Positions 6,758 through 15,713 are shown, numbered from the stretch's first letter. The stretch is DNA of 42,157 nt from Staphylococcus sp. (GCA_023665865.1 JAMPDC010000001.1:461474-503630); one strand, 5' to 3'. Notes: a model not told the origin generated them from the sequence alone. Translations and numbers: made by a program.

Positions 6758-8872
6758 ATGTTGAAATCCATCATAGCAGCCGCTGCCGCAATCATCCCTG
6801 CGGTGGCGACAGGGAGTCCCATATCCCAATCCGACAGCATAAAAGCCGAGCCCGACAGCATCGCAAGCAGTGTCATCCTCAGCGAGATAACAGTCAGTGC
6901 GCCGAAAGTGGTCCGCAAAGCTGACATGGATCTCTTCTATCCCTCGCGCAGTATTGTCGACAATTCGCAAAACGGCTTGTCATTGCTCAACCGCCTCATG
7001 ATCCCGGCCGTCTCGGTCAATGAGGTGCTCGGTACCGTCACCACATCGGGCCAAAACGTGCAGATACGCATCAACGGACGTCAGGCCGACATACAGCAGC
7101 TCAAAAACCTCGATCCGAAGAGTGTGAAACGCATCGAGTGGATCGATAATCCAGGCCTGCGCTACGGCGATGTCCCTGCCGTCATCAACGTCATCATGGC
7201 TAACCCTACAGTCGGCGGATCGCTTATGCTTTCCGGACAGCCATCGCTCACACATGCCTTCGGTGAATATTATGCAGATACCAAACTCAACTCCGGACGC
7301 TCCCAATGGTCGTTTGGCGGATGGTATAAAATGCTCAACCACATGAGAGGCTACCGCCGGTATGAAGAGACATTCACTCTCCCTGACGGACATGTCATCA
7401 AGCGCACGGAAACTCCCATCAGCGGCACTCTCTCCGATTCACGCTTGTCGGGATGGGTGAACTACAGCTACATTAATCCTGACAAGACTGTCGTATGGCT
7501 AAGTGTCACAGACTACACGTCGCTCAACGATATTCTTGACTTCCGAGGTATCATGAAACTCAGCGACGGTTCTCCCGACCTGCGTCTCCATGACAGGACC
7601 GACAACAACGGCTCGACGCCGACATTCAATGCTTATCTCGAGCAGCATCTTCCCGGGCAGCAGACGATCGTTGTCGACTTAAGTTCATCATTATACAAGG
7701 GCAGATCGAAGCGGCTCTACACCGAAACGCCGACTGACGAACCGGAGATAACCACGGTCGATGTAGGAACCTCGATCAATGACAGGAACTACAGCATCTC
7801 GGTCGAGGCTGACTATATCAAAAAGTGGAAAGCCTCGAGATTTACCGCAGGCGTGACCTATACCGCAAACCGCAACCGCTCGACCTACGCAAATCTCAAC
7901 GATGCCGTCTTCCGTCAGCATCAGGACCGCACATACTTCTTCGGTGAATACTTCCAACGTATCGGACGTGTCAGTCTCACCGGTGGCCTCGGAGCACAAT
8001 ATTCAGACATCAGATCCATCGAGTCAGGACGCGGCACAAGCTCATGGGCACTCCGGCCACGTTTCTCAGCCGCATGGCGCATTGCCACCGGACAGCAACT
8101 GCGGTTTAATTTCTCTTCATGGCAAACCAATCCATCGCTGGCACAGACTAACATTGCCATGCAGCAGATCGACGGTTTCCAATGGCAGGTCGGCAATCCG
8201 GATCTCAAAACATATTCAAACTACCGATTGTCGCTCAACTACAACTTCGACTATTCCTTCATCAACGGTACCGTCGGTACCCGCTGGCAACGCTCCCCGC
8301 GCTCGATCGCCCCATTCATGGCCTGGGACGGCGATCGCCTCATCACATCCTACGAAAACTCACACGGACGCACAAACTGGGAGGTATTCTTCTCGCCTCA
8401 GATCACCATAATCCCACGATGGATCATGGCAAACGGAACCATAACATACCGCCACACCGTCACCACCGGCTCAGGCTACCGTCACCATAATGCAAACTGG
8501 TGCGGCGACATCACTATCATGGTGACCCACTGGGGAGCGACTGTCTTTGCCATGTTTCAGGAAAAAGGTGAAGCGCTCAACGGAGAGACTATCACGCGTG
8601 GTGAGCGCTTCTCAGTCTGCGGATTGAATTACTGTTGGAAAGGATTTGAATTTGAAGGCGGCATGTTCATGCCATTCGCACATTACAACCAAGGCACCAT
8701 GTCGCTCAACCGCTACAACCGGACCAGTTGTTCGATGCGCTCGAAAAACATTGAAAACATGCCCTACGTCAAGGTTGCCTACAATTTCAGCTGGGGACGA
8801 CAGAAGCGTGGAGTGTCAAAGCTCATCAATGCCGACTCGACCGTCGAACAATCGAAGGCAGCAAGCCGCTGA
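6758..8872 (+). CDS. TonB-dependent-receptor-like outer-membrane protein (plug plus barrel)
   Basis: Protein of 704 residues with a signal peptide (about 1-19). The TonB plug region lies at about 40-150: LSLLNRLMIPAVSVNE, VQIRINGRQADIQQL, then VKRIEWIDNPGLRYGD and VINVIM, as in receptor plugs. A long beta-barrel follows, ending near residue 690 with FSWGRQKRG. The carboxypeptidase-D-like N-terminal domain of SusC proteins and an STN signalling domain are both absent. The protein therefore fits the shorter outer-membrane beta-barrel family of Bacteroidetes, about 100 residues smaller than typical. There is no SusD partner next to it, so a glycan-uptake role is not supported. As the last gene of the sigma-led cluster it may be the regulated output. 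Confidence 0.82.
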   Translation: MLKSIIAAAAAIIPAVATGSPISQSDSIKAEPDSIASSVILSEITVSAPKVVRKADMDLFYPSRSIVDNSQNGLSLLNRLMIPAVSVNEVLGTVTTSGQNVQIRINGRQADIQQLKNLDPKSVKRIEWIDNPGLRYGDVPAVINVIMANPTVGGSLMLSGQPSLTHAFGEYYADTKLNSGRSQWSFGGWYKMLNHMRGYRRYEETFTLPDGHVIKRTETPISGTLSDSRLSGWVNYSYINPDKTVVWLSVTDYTSLNDILDFRGIMKLSDGSPDLRLHDRTDNNGSTPTFNAYLEQHLPGQQTIVVDLSSSLYKGRSKRLYTETPTDEPEITTVDVGTSINDRNYSISVEADYIKKWKASRFTAGVTYTANRNRSTYANLNDAVFRQHQDRTYFFGEYFQRIGRVSLTGGLGAQYSDIRSIESGRGTSSWALRPRFSAAWRIATGQQLRFNFSSWQTNPSLAQTNIAMQQIDGFQWQVGNPDLKTYSNYRLSLNYNFDYSFINGTVGTRWQRSPRSIAPFMAWDGDRLITSYENSHGRTNWEVFFSPQITIIPRWIMANGTITYRHTVTTGSGYRHHNANWCGDITIMVTHWGATVFAMFQEKGEALNGETITRGERFSVCGLNYCWKGFEFEGGMFMPFAHYNQGTMSLNRYNRTSCSMRSKNIENMPYVKVAYNFSWGRQKRGVSKLINADSTVEQSKAASR

Positions 8873-8948
8873 CTGAACGCGCCGGCCGGTCTGAGATTTC
8901 CGATGCGGAAAACCACCGATCAGCCGTGGCAGATTGACAAATAATTGC

Positions 8949-8956
8949 TATCTTTG
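8949..8956 (+). promoter_or_regulatory. -7 box of lepA, very close to the start codon
   Basis: TATCTTTG matches TAnnTTTG and ends 8 bp before the lepA ATG. This predicts a transcript leader of only about 5 nt. No TTTG is seen at the ideal distance upstream. Confidence 0.6.
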
Positions 8957-8964
8957 CAGTCAGT

Positions 8965-10752
8965 ATGAAGAATATCCGCAATTTTTGTATAATAGCCCAT
9001 ATTGACCACGGCAAGAGCACGCTTGCCGACCGACTTCTTGAGTACACCAACACCGTCGCAGCCAAAGACCTCCAGGCCCAGGTGCTCGACGACATGGATC
9101 TCGAGAGGGAACGCGGCATCACGATCAAAAGCCATGCGATCCAGATGAACTACCATCTGGACGGTGAAGAGTACATCCTCAACCTCATTGACACTCCGGG
9201 ACACGTCGACTTCTCATATGAAGTCTCCCGTTCGATCGCAGCCTGCGAGGGCGCCCTGCTCATAGTCGATGCCTCGCAAGGCATCCAGGCCCAGACAATC
9301 TCAAATCTCTATATGGCCATCGACAATAATCTTGAGATCATACCCGTGATCAACAAGGTTGACCTCGACAGCGCCAAACCCGATGAGGTCGAGGACCAGA
9401 TTGTGGATCTTCTGGGCTGTGACCCTGAGGAAATCATCCGCGCAAGCGGCAAGACTGGTATCGGTGTGCCCGAAATCCTCCGTGCCATTGTCGAACGTGT
9501 ACCCGCACCGAAAGGCGATCCCACAGAGCCGCTCCAGGCTCTGATCTTCGACTCGGTCTTCAACCCCTTCAGAGGCATTATCGCGTATTTCAAGATTGTC
9601 AACGGTACCATCCGCAAGAATGACTTCGTGAAATTTGTCGCCACAGGCAAGGAGTATAACGCCGATGAGATCGGGGTGCTCAAACTCGACATGCAGCCAT
9701 GTCAGGAGCTTTCGGCCGGCAACGTGGGCTACATAATCTCGGGCATCAAGACCTCGCGCGAGGTGAAGGTCGGCGACACCATCACCCATGTCAACAATCC
9801 ATGCACTAACGCGATCGATGGCTTTGAGGAGGTCAAACCCATGGTCTTCGCCGGTGTCTACCCCATCGAGACCGAGGACTTTGAAAACCTCCGCAGCTCG
9901 CTTGAGAAACTCCAGCTCAACGACGCGTCGCTCACCTTCCAGCCGGAGTCATCGATGGCTCTTGGTTTCGGTTTCCGTTGCGGCTTCCTCGGTTTGCTCC
10001 ACATGGAGATCATCCAGGAGCGTCTCGGACGTGAGTTTGACATGGATGTCATCACGACTGTCCCCAACGTTTCATATCGCGTCTTCGACAAGCATGGCGA
10101 GATGACCGAGGTCCACAACCCTTCCGGACTTCCCGAACCGACACTCATCGACCACATCGAAGAGCCATATATCCGCGCGTCGATCATCACAGCCGCCGAC
10201 TATATCGGCCCCATCATGACCCTCTGCCTCGCCAAGCGTGGAGAGCTCGTGAAGCAGGAATATATCTCGGGCAACCGCATGGAACTGATCTTCGACATGC
10301 CTCTGGGCGAGATCGTGATTGACTTCTACGACAAACTGAAGAGTATCTCCAAGGGCTATGCCTCTTTTGACTATCATCTCCACGATTTCCGTGAGTCAAA
10401 ACTCGTGAAGCTCGACATCCTTCTCAACGGCGAGAGCGTTGATGCGCTGTCGACCCTCACCCATGTCGACAATGCAGTCACTTTCGGCCGCAGAATGTGT
10501 GAGAAACTCAAGGAGCTGATACCCCGCCAGCAGTTCGACATCGCAATCCAGGCTGCCATCGGCGCCAAAATCATCGCCCGCGAGACCATCAAGGCCGTCC
10601 GCAAGGATGTGACAGCGAAATGTTACGGCGGTGACATCTCCCGTAAACGCAAACTTCTCGAGAAACAGAAGAAGGGAAAGAAGCGCATGAAGCAGATCGG
10701 CTCGGTCGAAGTGCCTCAGAAAGCTTTCCTCGCAGTCCTTAAACTTGACTGA
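8965..10752 (+). CDS. lepA: Elongation factor 4 (LepA), translational GTPase
   Basis: Ribosome-dependent GTPase of 595 residues, the normal LepA length, which acts on stalled or mistranslocated ribosomes. G1 is at AHIDHGKST (residues 11-19), switch II is [11 protein letters not shown] (about 77-87), and G4 is NKVD. LepA-specific features are the absence of domain IV and the basic C-terminal domain ([20 protein letters not shown]), which reaches toward the peptidyl-transferase centre. The start is the canonical [18 protein letters not shown], and no upstream extension is credible. It appears to be monocistronic, with its own promoter box and a strong terminator. Identity is secure. Confidence 0.98.
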   Translation: MKNIRNFCIIAHIDHGKSTLADRLLEYTNTVAAKDLQAQVLDDMDLERERGITIKSHAIQMNYHLDGEEYILNLIDTPGHVDFSYEVSRSIAACEGALLIVDASQGIQAQTISNLYMAIDNNLEIIPVINKVDLDSAKPDEVEDQIVDLLGCDPEEIIRASGKTGIGVPEILRAIVERVPAPKGDPTEPLQALIFDSVFNPFRGIIAYFKIVNGTIRKNDFVKFVATGKEYNADEIGVLKLDMQPCQELSAGNVGYIISGIKTSREVKVGDTITHVNNPCTNAIDGFEEVKPMVFAGVYPIETEDFENLRSSLEKLQLNDASLTFQPESSMALGFGFRCGFLGLLHMEIIQERLGREFDMDVITTVPNVSYRVFDKHGEMTEVHNPSGLPEPTLIDHIEEPYIRASIITAADYIGPIMTLCLAKRGELVKQEYISGNRMELIFDMPLGEIVIDFYDKLKSISKGYASFDYHLHDFRESKLVKLDILLNGESVDALSTLTHVDNAVTFGRRMCEKLKELIPRQQFDIAIQAAIGAKIIARETIKAVRKDVTAKCYGGDISRKRKLLEKQKKGKKRMKQIGSVEVPQKAFLAVLKLD

Positions 10753-10785
10753 CGCATCTTCCCCTCCACTACTATAGAATAGCTC

Positions 10786-10841
10786 AAAATTCCGGCAGCC
10801 TGCAGCCATCTTCTTTACTGCACGCGGCCGGAATTTTTTTT
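10786..10841 (+). terminator. Terminator of lepA
   Basis: AAAATTCCGG (10786-10795) pairs with CCGGAATTTT (10828-10837), with extra inner pairing TGCAG/CTGCA. A run of eight T follows. It begins 34 bp after the lepA stop codon. Confidence 0.85.
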
Positions 10842-10878
10842 AATTATCACCCGATGTAAAAAAATAATTGCCGTGGAG

Positions 10879-10909
10879 TGAAACTTTCGGAGCACAATCT
10901 GCACCTAAC
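10879..10909 (+). promoter_or_regulatory. Candidate ECF-type promoter of the second sigma gene
   Basis: TGAAACTTT (10879-10887) resembles the ECF -35 consensus with its central AAC. CACCTAAC (10902-10909) sits at -10 distance. No TAnnTTTG box is present before the gene, which fits autoregulation by the encoded sigma factor. This is a pattern match only. Confidence 0.4.
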
Positions 10910-10929
10910 GAAGCAAAAACAATATTGAT

Positions 10930-11421
10930 ATGACAAGTCCGCCAATAACCCAGAGGGATTTTGCTTCGCTCATCAAGCAACACTCCCGCATCATCAACAA
11001 AGTGAGCTATTTCTACGCATCGCCTGGTCTTCCGTTTGAAGATCTCAGACAGGAAATCTATATCAATCTGTGGCTCGGGCTGAAACAGTTCAGAGGCGAT
11101 AGCAAAATCTCTACATGGATCTATAGAGTCGCTGTCAACTCCGCCCTCATGGCACTGCGTTCAACCAAAACAAAGGTTGAGACCGTGAGCCTCGATTTCG
11201 GACTCCTCGATGCCTCCACCGAACTCGACGACGCGCAAAAGGAAAATCTGCAGACACTCCATGCGCTCATCAGCCGACTCGAGGAAATCGAAAAAGCCAT
11301 AATCCTCCTGTGGCTCGACGAATTTCAATATGACGAAATAGCTGAAACTCTCGGACTTAAGCGCAACACTGTCGCCACAAAAATCCACCGAATCAAAGAA
11401 AAACTCTCAAAATCAATCTGA
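10930..11421 (+). CDS. RNA polymerase ECF-type sigma factor (second)
   Basis: Sigma-70 family protein of 163 residues. Region 2: SRIINKVSYFYASPGLPFEDL, then RQEIYINLWLGLKQFRGDS and ISTWIYRVAVNSALMALR, the last being the typical STWIYRIAxN helix. Region 4: EEIEKAIILLWLDEFQYDEIAE and LGLKRNTVATKIHRIKEKL, a helix-turn-helix. No region 3 or extra C-terminal SnoaL domain is present. The next gene begins 3 bp after its stop and encodes a membrane protein, so the two form a pair like other Bacteroidetes ECF/partner modules. It shares little beyond the family motifs with the sigma factor at 4139. Confidence 0.92.
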   Translation: MTSPPITQRDFASLIKQHSRIINKVSYFYASPGLPFEDLRQEIYINLWLGLKQFRGDSKISTWIYRVAVNSALMALRSTKTKVETVSLDFGLLDASTELDDAQKENLQTLHALISRLEEIEKAIILLWLDEFQYDEIAETLGLKRNTVATKIHRIKEKLSKSI

Positions 11422-11424
11422 TAT

Positions 11425-11973
11425 ATGCAACTCGACGAACTAAAAAAAAGCATGTCGACCCTCGACCGGGTACTTGAAAAGACATCCGCTGACATCGCCA
11501 TCAACGTGACAGCATCGGAAACCGCACAGACAAAGATCCTGAAAAAGTATCGCCAGTCCTCCTTGTCGACAGCCATACTTGCCATCGTGTTCACTCTGAC
11601 CGGATTTGGAAATGCCGACACATCATCGTTCCCGACCCCACTCCGAATCTTCCTCGTGGTCTATCTCGCTGTCGCCTCCATCTGGTATGCCTTCATGTAT
11701 TTCAGACTTAAGAGAATCAATATCGCTGAACTCGCACCGGCAAGACTGTTTGCCGCTGCCACCACCATCCGTCTCCTCACACTGACAGGAGAGATCGTGC
11801 TCGGCATCAGCCTGGCGGTATTCTTCGCCCTCTTCCTGTCAAATCTGCTCGACGTCAATCCGTTTGCGTTCCGGGCATGTATAGCGACCATAGCCGGAGC
11901 CATCGTCTGGGGCATTGTCTACATGTGGCCCAAATATATCCGCCTATTCCACGACCTGAATACAATCAAATAG
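11425..11973 (+). CDS. Four-TM membrane protein paired with the ECF sigma factor
   Basis: Protein of 182 residues that I cannot assign to a named family. The N-terminal 45 residues are soluble and charged (LDELKKSMSTLDRVLEKTSAD). Four hydrophobic segments follow: about 47-60, 70-90, 116-137 and 145-165. The C-terminus is short and probably cytosolic (PKYIRLFHDLNTIK). The gene starts 3 bp after the sigma gene, so the two are probably translated together. By analogy with other sigma/partner pairs it may hold the sigma factor at the membrane through its N-terminal helix, but a multi-pass protein is not the usual anti-sigma form. The role is inference from position. Confidence 0.7.
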   Translation: MQLDELKKSMSTLDRVLEKTSADIAINVTASETAQTKILKKYRQSSLSTAILAIVFTLTGFGNADTSSFPTPLRIFLVVYLAVASIWYAFMYFRLKRINIAELAPARLFAAATTIRLLTLTGEIVLGISLAVFFALFLSNLLDVNPFAFRACIATIAGAIVWGIVYMWPKYIRLFHDLNTIK

Positions 11974-11997
11974 TCAACCAGATCTCAGACCAACCCA

Positions 11998-12040
11998 GTC
12001 CGACGTAACAGTTTCACGCCGGACCGGGCATTATTTTGGT
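11998..12040 (+). terminator. Probable terminator after the second sigma operon
   Basis: GTCCG-A-CGT pairs with ACG-C-CGGAC around loop AACAGTTTC, followed by GGGCATTATTTT. The stem is good; the T tract is imperfect. Confidence 0.5.
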
Positions 12041-12098
12041 TGCATGAATTCAAAAATATATTATTCCTGTCGTTTCGGTCAATTCTGTTATTGAATCA

Positions 12099-12785
12099 TT
12101 ACATAAAATGCTTCAGGATCCAGTTTAACATCCGCCAACGGGTTGTCACTATTTTGAGTTTCTTATTTTTGGATATGGCACTTACTATCTGACGGACTAC
12201 CTTATCTAACGGCATTACCCAGAAAAGGCCATCACCCTTCGCCATGCGTGTATCCACGAGTCCAGGACGGATCTCAGTCACCACAATCGATGTATTTTTC
12301 GATTTCTGTTGAAGCGACTTGGTATAGTTGATCTGAAAAGCCTTTGAAGCGCTATATGAAGGAGCGACCATCGTCGGTTGCATCCCTCCGACCGAGGTTA
12401 TGGTGACCAGATGACCTGACTTCTGACGTTCAAATATTTTATAGATCGAACAGACAGCATTTGTCCAGCCTGTCACGTTTACAGCGATTGTCGAAAGCTC
12501 TGTCGTTGATTCCAGGTCGGGGTTCAGCTCTCCGATTCCGGCACATACTATTGCTGCATCAAGGGTGTCAAATTTAGCAAGGACACTCTTCAATGCAGCC
12601 TCAAATGATGGAATATCAGAAATATCGCATTGTCCTATACAGGTATTGCCGGGATATTCCCGGATCATTTCATCAAGGATCGCTCTTCGGCGTCCCATAA
12701 CAGCGACATTGTTGCCTGTCGCAGCATAATGACGCCACAATTCATGGCCGATCCCGGAGGTAGCTCCTATAATCAGTATATTCAT
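12099..12785 (-). CDS. Short-chain dehydrogenase/reductase
   Basis: SDR oxidoreductase of 228 residues. The nucleotide-binding motif is GATSGIG at residues 7-13, followed by an acid/base pattern MGRRR that suggests NADP preference. The NAG motif is replaced by CAGIG. The catalytic Ser is in ITSVGG, and Tyr and Lys are in YSASK. The C-terminal region ends WRMLNWILKHFM. The start at 12785 (MNILIIGATSGIG) is the usual SDR beginning; an in-frame upstream Met at 12854 would add residues with no family support. It follows a 61-codon ORF by 4 bp and is probably the last gene of a minus-strand operon. The substrate is unknown. Confidence 0.9.
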   Translation of the reverse strand: MNILIIGATSGIGHELWRHYAATGNNVAVMGRRRAILDEMIREYPGNTCIGQCDISDIPSFEAALKSVLAKFDTLDAAIVCAGIGELNPDLESTTELSTIAVNVTGWTNAVCSIYKIFERQKSGHLVTITSVGGMQPTMVAPSYSASKAFQINYTKSLQQKSKNTSIVVTEIRPGLVDTRMAKGDGLFWVMPLDKVVRQIVSAISKNKKLKIVTTRWRMLNWILKHFM

Positions 12786-12789
12786 CGCC

Positions 12790-12975
12790 TCATTTTGATT
12801 CAAAGTGAAGATAGTAAGTCTCTGAGTTGTTTTCGTCGGGGAGTTGGTGGACAAGGAGCACTCTCGTGGTGGCGTTAGCCCAATATTTCAGAGCTTCCAC
12901 TCCTTCGGTGGGGAGACAGGTGAATGTACCGGTCATACCGGTGGCGTCGCTTGGCCGGCCGATATTATCAGCCAT
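12790..12975 (-). CDS. Small hypothetical protein (61 aa)
   Basis: A short frame packed between two genes: it starts 5 bp after the upstream lipoprotein's stop and ends 4 bp before the SDR start. The product begins MADNIGRPSDATG and contains TGTFTCLPTEGVEALKYWAN. It has no signal peptide or TM segment and no family I recognise. A TTG at 12984 in the same frame would overlap the upstream stop. The tight packing argues for a real gene, while the short length and lack of homology argue against. It might also be the detached C-terminal part of the upstream SecDF-P1-like protein after a frame change; the junction lies near 12980. Confidence 0.45.
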   Translation of the reverse strand: MADNIGRPSDATGMTGTFTCLPTEGVEALKYWANATTRVLLVHQLPDENNSETYYLHFESK

Positions 12976-12980
12976 CAGCT

Positions 12981-13433
12981 TCAAAAGGGCCTGCTGCGAG
13001 ACGGGTAGATAATCTCTTGTTTGATTGAATTATATATATTTTTGAGCAGCACCGTGTCGGGGCAGGTGATCTGAAAGGCTCCGCTCTCGATGCGGGCGTT
13101 GACCTGCGGAGCAGTGACAACGGAATCATTATAGACAAACCCGAGACGTTGGCCTATCATCCGCTCCGTGCCGTCGGCCCACTGCCGGCGCTTCTCCGGT
13201 CTCACCCGTCCCTGGATCAGCACCTGCGTGACTGTATCGCCTGCCATGATATGTGAATCTCTCAACATCACGACATCTTCAAAGTCCTTGACAGTGACCA
13301 GAGGCTTCCCGACAACGGAATTGTCGGGATAAACGGCGATGGGATACCATCCGTTGATTTTCCGGTGTGACGAACAGGCTGTGATGACAAGGAGCAGCAG
13401 AGCCGGGAGAGCTATCAATGATTTGCGTTTCAT
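12981..13433 (-). CDS. Lipoprotein with SecDF P1-head-like domain
   Basis: Protein of 150 residues. The N-terminus MKRKSLIALPALLLLVITACSS carries a lipoprotein signal with Cys at about residue 20. The C-terminal half (RLGFVYNDSVVTAPQVNARIESG and AFQIT) closely follows the first periplasmic domain of SecD, which has lines such as LDGKVVSAPxIxxPI and GGxxQITG. The rest of SecD, including all TM helices, is missing, so this is a free periplasmic or outer-membrane-anchored relative and not a translocase subunit. The start at 13433 was chosen because the signal begins there; longer in-frame starts overlap the esterase gene. It lies 67 bp after the esterase on the same strand. Its function is unknown. 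Confidence 0.75.
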   Translation of the reverse strand: MKRKSLIALPALLLLVITACSSHRKINGWYPIAVYPDNSVVGKPLVTVKDFEDVVMLRDSHIMAGDTVTQVLIQGRVRPEKRRQWADGTERMIGQRLGFVYNDSVVTAPQVNARIESGAFQITCPDTVLLKNIYNSIKQEIIYPSRSRPF

Positions 13434-13500
13434 ATATTGATATGACGTTAAGATGGCCGGATTTGACATGAATTGGCTTGTGCGTGTGACCTGCATGTGT

Positions 13501-14691
13501 CTACATGAAGAGCATCGGAACAAATTCGGAAAGATATATGCGCCAATTTTTCCAGATGTGACCATCGGGCGACTCGCGGTAAACGTAGGGATAACCCTTC
13601 TCATCAAGTTTCTTGCGGAAATCCTGATTGGCCTCATAGAGAAAATCCTTGTCACCGATAGCAATCCAATAGAGCGCAGGTTTCTTGTCAAACTGAGTGG
13701 CTAATTTACGGTCGCTATCCCGGTAGATCGGTGAATCGGCATTTTGCGGCGGGATGATAGCTGCGGAAAAAAGACCGATGTAGTCAAACAGATCCGGAAA
13801 TTGCTTGGAGATGTGGCAGGAGTGGAAACCACCCATCGACAATCCGGCTATCGCGCGGTGGGCTTTATCGGGCTTTGTGCGGTAAGTGTTGTCGACAAAG
13901 TTCACTATGTCCGGGAAAGCTGCCTCAAACGAGCCATCCATCGTCTTGGGGAGCTGAGTGGTCGGCGCGATGAGTCCGAAATGAGTCTCACCGGGAGCAG
14001 CTTCCTGAGAGGCATTGCCGTTAGGCATCACGACAATCATCGGCTCGGCCTTACCCTGGGCAATGAGATTGTCAAGAATCTGGGCTGTGCGCCCCAGTGC
14101 AAGCCATGCCTCTTCATCGCCTCCCATGCCATGGAGAAGATAGAGAACCGGATATGAGGTGCTGTCCGCTTCATAACCGGCAGGAGTATAGACACTCATA
14201 CGCCGTTTCATGCCGAGCGTTGGCGAATCATACCATACCCGTGAGACGGTGCCATGGGGAACATCGCTGACTGAATAGAGCGATCCTTGTGCTCCGGGGA
14301 CAATGAAGACATTGGTGACAGAACCGACATCGCGGATTGTGTAGACGTTTGACGGGTCTGTGACATTGAGACTGTCAACGACAAAAGTGTAGCTGTAGAG
14401 CTCCGATGGAAGCGGGTCAGTAGTATATTCCCAGAGACCATCGGTATTCTTGCTGAGGGAGGCAGATCCGGGGCCGTCAAATTCGCCATAAGGGGTCGCT
14501 ATCTTCTGCTTAGGCAGAAAATCGCCTGTTACCCTCACTGACTCAGCCGCAGGAGCATTGAAACGGAATGTCACTGTGTTGTCCGGGTTGACCTGAGGAG
14601 AAACAATCTGCGGGATTCCCCACAAAGCCTGTTGTGCGAAAGATGTCAGACAGACGCCAATTATTGCAGTTGTCAAAAGAAGTTTTCTCAT
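13501..14691 (-). CDS. Secreted CE1-type esterase (feruloyl/acetyl-xylan esterase-like)
   Basis: Protein of 396 residues. The signal peptide (1-19) is followed by an Ig-like/CBM48-type domain (about 28-125: VTFRFNAPAAESVRVTGDF), then an alpha/beta-hydrolase esterase-D fold. The nucleophile Ser is in GLSMGG (about 272-277), the acid Asp is probably in IGDKDFLYE, and the His is in DGHIWKNW. YLLHGMGGDEEAW supplies the oxyanion-loop region. This domain order is that of secreted Bacteroidetes esterases that remove ferulate or acetate from plant xylan. No SusC/SusD or xylanase is nearby, so it is not part of an obvious polysaccharide locus. The exact ester substrate is uncertain. Confidence 0.88.
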   Translation of the reverse strand: MRKLLLTTAIIGVCLTSFAQQALWGIPQIVSPQVNPDNTVTFRFNAPAAESVRVTGDFLPKQKIATPYGEFDGPGSASLSKNTDGLWEYTTDPLPSELYSYTFVVDSLNVTDPSNVYTIRDVGSVTNVFIVPGAQGSLYSVSDVPHGTVSRVWYDSPTLGMKRRMSVYTPAGYEADSTSYPVLYLLHGMGGDEEAWLALGRTAQILDNLIAQGKAEPMIVVMPNGNASQEAAPGETHFGLIAPTTQLPKTMDGSFEAAFPDIVNFVDNTYRTKPDKAHRAIAGLSMGGFHSCHISKQFPDLFDYIGLFSAAIIPPQNADSPIYRDSDRKLATQFDKKPALYWIAIGDKDFLYEANQDFRKKLDEKGYPYVYRESPDGHIWKNWRIYLSEFVPMLFM

Positions 14692-14729
14692 AATACCGAT
14701 GTCGTATAGATAGTTATTACTTTCAAGTA

Positions 14730-14737
14730 CAAATATA
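14730..14737 (-). promoter_or_regulatory. -7 box of the esterase gene
   Basis: On the minus strand TATATTTG fits TAnnTTTG, giving a predicted leader of about 35 nt to the ATG at 14691. No good -33 TTTG is visible. Confidence 0.45.
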
Positions 14738-14809
14738 TGGATTTAATTTGACTTGAAGCGCCTCCTACCGGCAGTATATTTTATGGATGGAACACTTTAA
14801 CCTTTAGTG

Positions 14810-15628
14810 TTATTCCTTCGTGATCGAAAACTTAACTTTCTGGAGTCCGTAGCCATGAATGTTGGCGAGTATAAGACCATATTCCAAAAAGGTGCCACTC
14901 TCATACTCTGCAACAATCTTATCAAACAAATCCTTTGATATCACCTCTTTCAAAAATAGACGGCCGCGGTCCAACCGCACTTTTTCAATCCTGTCAGTCA
15001 GCGGCGAGATGACGTAGGCAAAATATGCCATCTTTCCTATGCGGTTGAATTCCAGAAAATCAGGTGATTCTTTAGGAATGGCATATTCCAGTCGAATGAC
15101 TATATCATCATATCCCATATAATCATATTTCGCATATCCCTTATAGCCGAACTTGCCATTATTGTCAACAACAAAGTCCCCGTTTCTATATAAATCATAG
15201 ATATGATAAGGACACTTTTCTTCGTATGGTATATCTTCCTCCCGGTTGACTGTTATTTCCTCTTCCGGCTCATCGACCGGTGGCCAGACTCTGTCCTCAA
15301 GAATCGACAAGAGTTTATATGTGTAAGCACTTGCGTCGGCCGGGGGATTTGCAAGAATCGTACGACGGACTCTCAAAGTGTACATGTGTCCGACCTGGTA
15401 TTCAAATCCCTCGATCGCAGTCATCGACAAATTGCGCCATTCGCCGGGAAAATCTTCGTCCATTACTCGAAGACATGGCATGGGATCTCTTTCGAACCCA
15501 TACATAATTCCCGGCTCTTCCGAGACAGACATTATGATATCTTTAGTCTTATCCTTTGGCTCATCATCACTACAAGCCGCCACAAAAAGACATGCAATGA
15601 AAATAAATGGAATGATTAGCTTATTCAT
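14810..15628 (-). CDS. Lipoprotein with DUF4377 domain
   Basis: Protein of 272 residues. The lipoprotein signal MNKLIIPFIFIACLFVAACSDD has its lipobox Cys at residue 19. Residues about 35-112 match DUF4377: a Trp/Ile-GFEYQVGHMYTLRV core, then NPPADASAYTYKLLSIL, a pattern characteristic of that small beta domain. The C-terminal 150 residues (DIYDLYRNGDF type, then VIRLEYAIPKESPDFLEF) look like a second, unnamed beta-rich domain. It is predicted to be anchored at the inner leaflet of the outer membrane or on the surface. It has its own promoter box near 15710. Function of the family is unknown. Confidence 0.8.
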   Translation of the reverse strand: MNKLIIPFIFIACLFVAACSDDEPKDKTKDIIMSVSEEPGIMYGFERDPMPCLRVMDEDFPGEWRNLSMTAIEGFEYQVGHMYTLRVRRTILANPPADASAYTYKLLSILEDRVWPPVDEPEEEITVNREEDIPYEEKCPYHIYDLYRNGDFVVDNNGKFGYKGYAKYDYMGYDDIVIRLEYAIPKESPDFLEFNRIGKMAYFAYVISPLTDRIEKVRLDRGRLFLKEVISKDLFDKIVAEYESGTFLEYGLILANIHGYGLQKVKFSITKE

Positions 15629-15705
15629 ATCGTCATTTTTTTCTTTATTCTAATGATTTGATTCTGATGTGATTTTTTATCGAGAATCGGCCCTAAATCT
15701 AAAGG

Positions 15706-15713
15706 CAAAGTTA
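15706..15713 (-). promoter_or_regulatory. -7 box of the DUF4377 lipoprotein gene
   Basis: TAACTTTG on the minus strand fits TAnnTTTG. It lies 78 bp upstream of the ATG and immediately downstream of the regulator's terminator. Confidence 0.5.

Noticed and set aside
14791-14811. AACACT/AGTGTT hairpin at the end of the DUF4377 gene as a terminator
   Set aside because: Six-bp stem with a large loop overlapping the stop codon, and no T tract on the minus strand.
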